Assembly: GCF_900104145.1 (NCBI RefSeq)
Contig: NZ_FNLB01000006.1
Coordinates: 641,001 to 705,000 of the forward strand
Reading direction: 5' to 3'
Source: Pseudovibrio sp. Tun.PSC04-5.I4
GTDB taxonomy: Bacteria > Pseudomonadota > Alphaproteobacteria > Rhizobiales > Stappiaceae
DNA length: 64,000 nt
The first letter of the stretch is position 1, and the number at the start of each line of letters is the position of its first letter. This document shows positions 62,741-64,000 of this stretch, piece by piece. Made by a program: the position numbers and the translations under genes. Below the pieces are notes generated by a model. The model was not told where the DNA came from, ran no database searches, and was given only the letters and a program-made list of their open reading frames with translations.

Positions 62741-64000
62741 ATGGACGCACAACATGTAAATCCAGAATATTCTTCTCATAAGAATATATTTGGTAAAATA
62801 AATATAGCCTCAATTTGGTTTGTTTTTGCAGTACTTGGTTTTCATGCAGTTGTTTATACAATTGCGTCGTCATTAGTTGCTTATAATTTACCATTAGATG
62901 CTGTGGAATCTCTCTATTGGGGGAAAGAGTGGCAGCTAGGTTACTTCAAGCATCCTCCAATGTCTGCTTGGATGATTGATGCTGTTGTACAGATTTTCGG
63001 GCGTTCAGACTGGCTTATCTTTGGTGCAGCTGAAGTTTGCACCATACTCGCAATCCTGCCTGTTGTTCTCATCGTCCGTGAACGCTTTGGCGCAAAAGTC
63101 GGTGGCTATACAGCTCTCGCTGCTTTCCTTAGCCATTTTACGACTCTGTCCGCTGTCGAATATAACGTAAATATGGGTTTCCTGCCGTTCTGGGGTTGGA
63201 TGATCTATACATTTTTGAAGGCCGAGGAAAAGGATACCCTGTTGTGGTGGACATTATTTGGTCTGATCAGCGCAGGTGGTATGCTTGGAAAATACACTGC
63301 TGCGATTTTCCTTATGAGTGCAACCCTATGGGTATTGCTTAAGCGGAGGGATCTGCTTGTAAGGCCGGGTCCTTACATTGCCGCGTTCGTGTTTTTGATC
63401 GCGCTCTCTCCCCATCTCGTCTGGTTGGTCAAATCGGATTTCGTCCTGATTGAGTACGCCCTGAACCGTACGGGCAGCGGAGACGTTGCGTGGTACCAGC
63501 ATATCACCATGCCACTTAGGTATGTTGGTGAGTTTATCTATTCCGTTGCGCCAATGCTTGTCGCTCTTGCCATAGCAGCAGGATGGAGCCGCATAAAGTC
63601 GCTAGGTTCTGAAGATGCCATTGCCGCCGCACGTCTTGTCTGGTCGGATCCTTTCCTGTTTGCTGCCGTTGGACCAGTACTGGTAATTTCTGCGCTCTCC
63701 TTAGGTCTTGGCGCAAATATTAAAACAGTCTGGTCCATGCCGCTGGGCGTTGTTTTTGCCGGGTGTATAGGTGTCGCCGCAGCACATTTGGAAGCAAGTA
63801 AGAGTACGGTCAAACAACGTTTTCTAATTTCGTGGGGCGTGATTTATGGAACCCTGCTCATTGTCTTTGTTGCGATCATGGTCATCGCTCCGTTTGTGAA
63901 GAAGTACCCGAAACGGATGTTGCATGATGGGCCAGCTCTGGCTCGTATAGTCGAGGACCTTTGGGCAAAGCACGAAACCAAACCATTTGAATATCTTGTA
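62741..64000 (+). CDS. ArnT-like/GT39 family glycosyltransferase (3' part beyond the window)
   Basis: The frame is open from ATG 62741 to the window end (420 codons) without a stop. After a short N-terminus come several membrane helices. The first periplasmic loop carries LDAVESLYWGKEW followed by GYFKHPPMSAWMID, matching the acidic catalytic region and the H-x-P-P motif of the GT-C family that includes ArnT (transfer of aminoarabinose or similar from undecaprenyl phosphate to lipid A or glycans). Acceptor and donor unknown. Confidence 0.88.
   Translation, partial: MDAQHVNPEYSSHKNIFGKINIASIWFVFAVLGFHAVVYTIASSLVAYNLPLDAVESLYWGKEWQLGYFKHPPMSAWMIDAVVQIFGRSDWLIFGAAEVCTILAILPVVLIVRERFGAKVGGYTALAAFLSHFTTLSAVEYNVNMGFLPFWGWMIYTFLKAEEKDTLLWWTLFGLISAGGMLGKYTAAIFLMSATLWVLLKRRDLLVRPGPYIAAFVFLIALSPHLVWLVKSDFVLIEYALNRTGSGDVAWYQHITMPLRYVGEFIYSVAPMLVALAIAAGWSRIKSLGSEDAIAAARLVWSDPFLFAAVGPVLVISALSLGLGANIKTVWSMPLGVVFAGCIGVAAAHLEASKSTVKQRFLISWGVIYGTLLIVFVAIMVIAPFVKKYPKRMLHDGPALARIVEDLWAKHETKPFEYLV

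Overview
The window is 64 kb of a free-living, aerobic to microaerobic alphaproteobacterium. Three things point there: the order murA / DUF2948 / hisD / UPF0262 / low-molecular-weight phosphatase / infA / maf / yacG, the ccoNOQP-ccoGHIS (fixNOQP-fixGHIS) respiratory cluster beside a C4-pathway hemA, and a TGA-N9-TCA iron operator of the RirA type. A marine Stappiaceae-like relative (for example Pseudovibrio) would fit, but that placement is inference. No phage, transposase or CRISPR array is visible.  Layout. 1-7214: cbb3 oxidase (ccoN cut by the window edge, ccoO, ccoQ, ccoP) and its assembly genes ccoG, ccoH, ccoI, ccoS, all plus strand, ending at a bidirectional terminator facing hemA. 7301-10680: hemA, a stand-alone receiver protein, a small ORF, tRNA-Thr and a small basic protein. 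10992-17365: the conserved housekeeping block. 17709-19307: an exported 5'-nucleotidase. 19464-24304: paaX and the phenylacetyl-CoA epoxidase operon paaABCDE. 24397-28795: an accessory stretch (PACE efflux protein, MarR, DUF4238, a Tex30-like hydrolase, a GST, a hexapeptide acetyltransferase). 28918-34064: the second phenylacetate block (paaG, paaI, paaK, TetR-type paaR) divergent from paaN, with a PaaR-type palindrome between them. 34294-46268: inositol catabolism (iolR, iolC-DUF2090 fusion, iolD, iolE, iolB, iolG) divergent from a sugar/inositol ABC transporter and a second Gfo/Idh dehydrogenase. 46452: tRNA-Phe. 47024-56600: a Ter stress system, with three TerD proteins, TerB, TerA, a TerB-J-domain protein and a Na+/Ca2+ antiporter on the minus strand, facing a four-gene plus-strand operon (PRTase-TRSP, HAD, StiP-type PRTase/PELOTA, HpcH-like lyase). 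56786-60668: ferric-siderophore ABC importer with a decayed flavin reductase remnant at its end. 60931-62208: MFS transporter. 62741-64000: start of an ArnT-like glycosyltransferase.  How the parts work together. CcoI supplies copper, CcoG, CcoH and CcoS support assembly, and HemA makes 5-aminolevulinate for the haem of the CcoNOP oxidase. PaaK makes phenylacetyl-CoA, PaaABCDE epoxidises it, PaaG isomerises the epoxide and PaaN probably oxidises the ring-opened aldehyde; paaF, paaH, paaJ and paaZ are not here. IolG, IolE, IolD, IolB and IolC with its C-terminal aldolase-like domain carry inositol to the aldolase step, while the ABC transporter imports the substrate.  The most unusual items are: the 3' end of marR repeated, with only silent changes in its last 16 codons, at the far side of a DUF4238 gene; the Ter cluster with a Ca2+ antiporter among its TerD genes; a run of compact hairpins between paaN and iolG; a nested inverted repeat just upstream of infA; and a flavin reductase tail left behind the siderophore operon.
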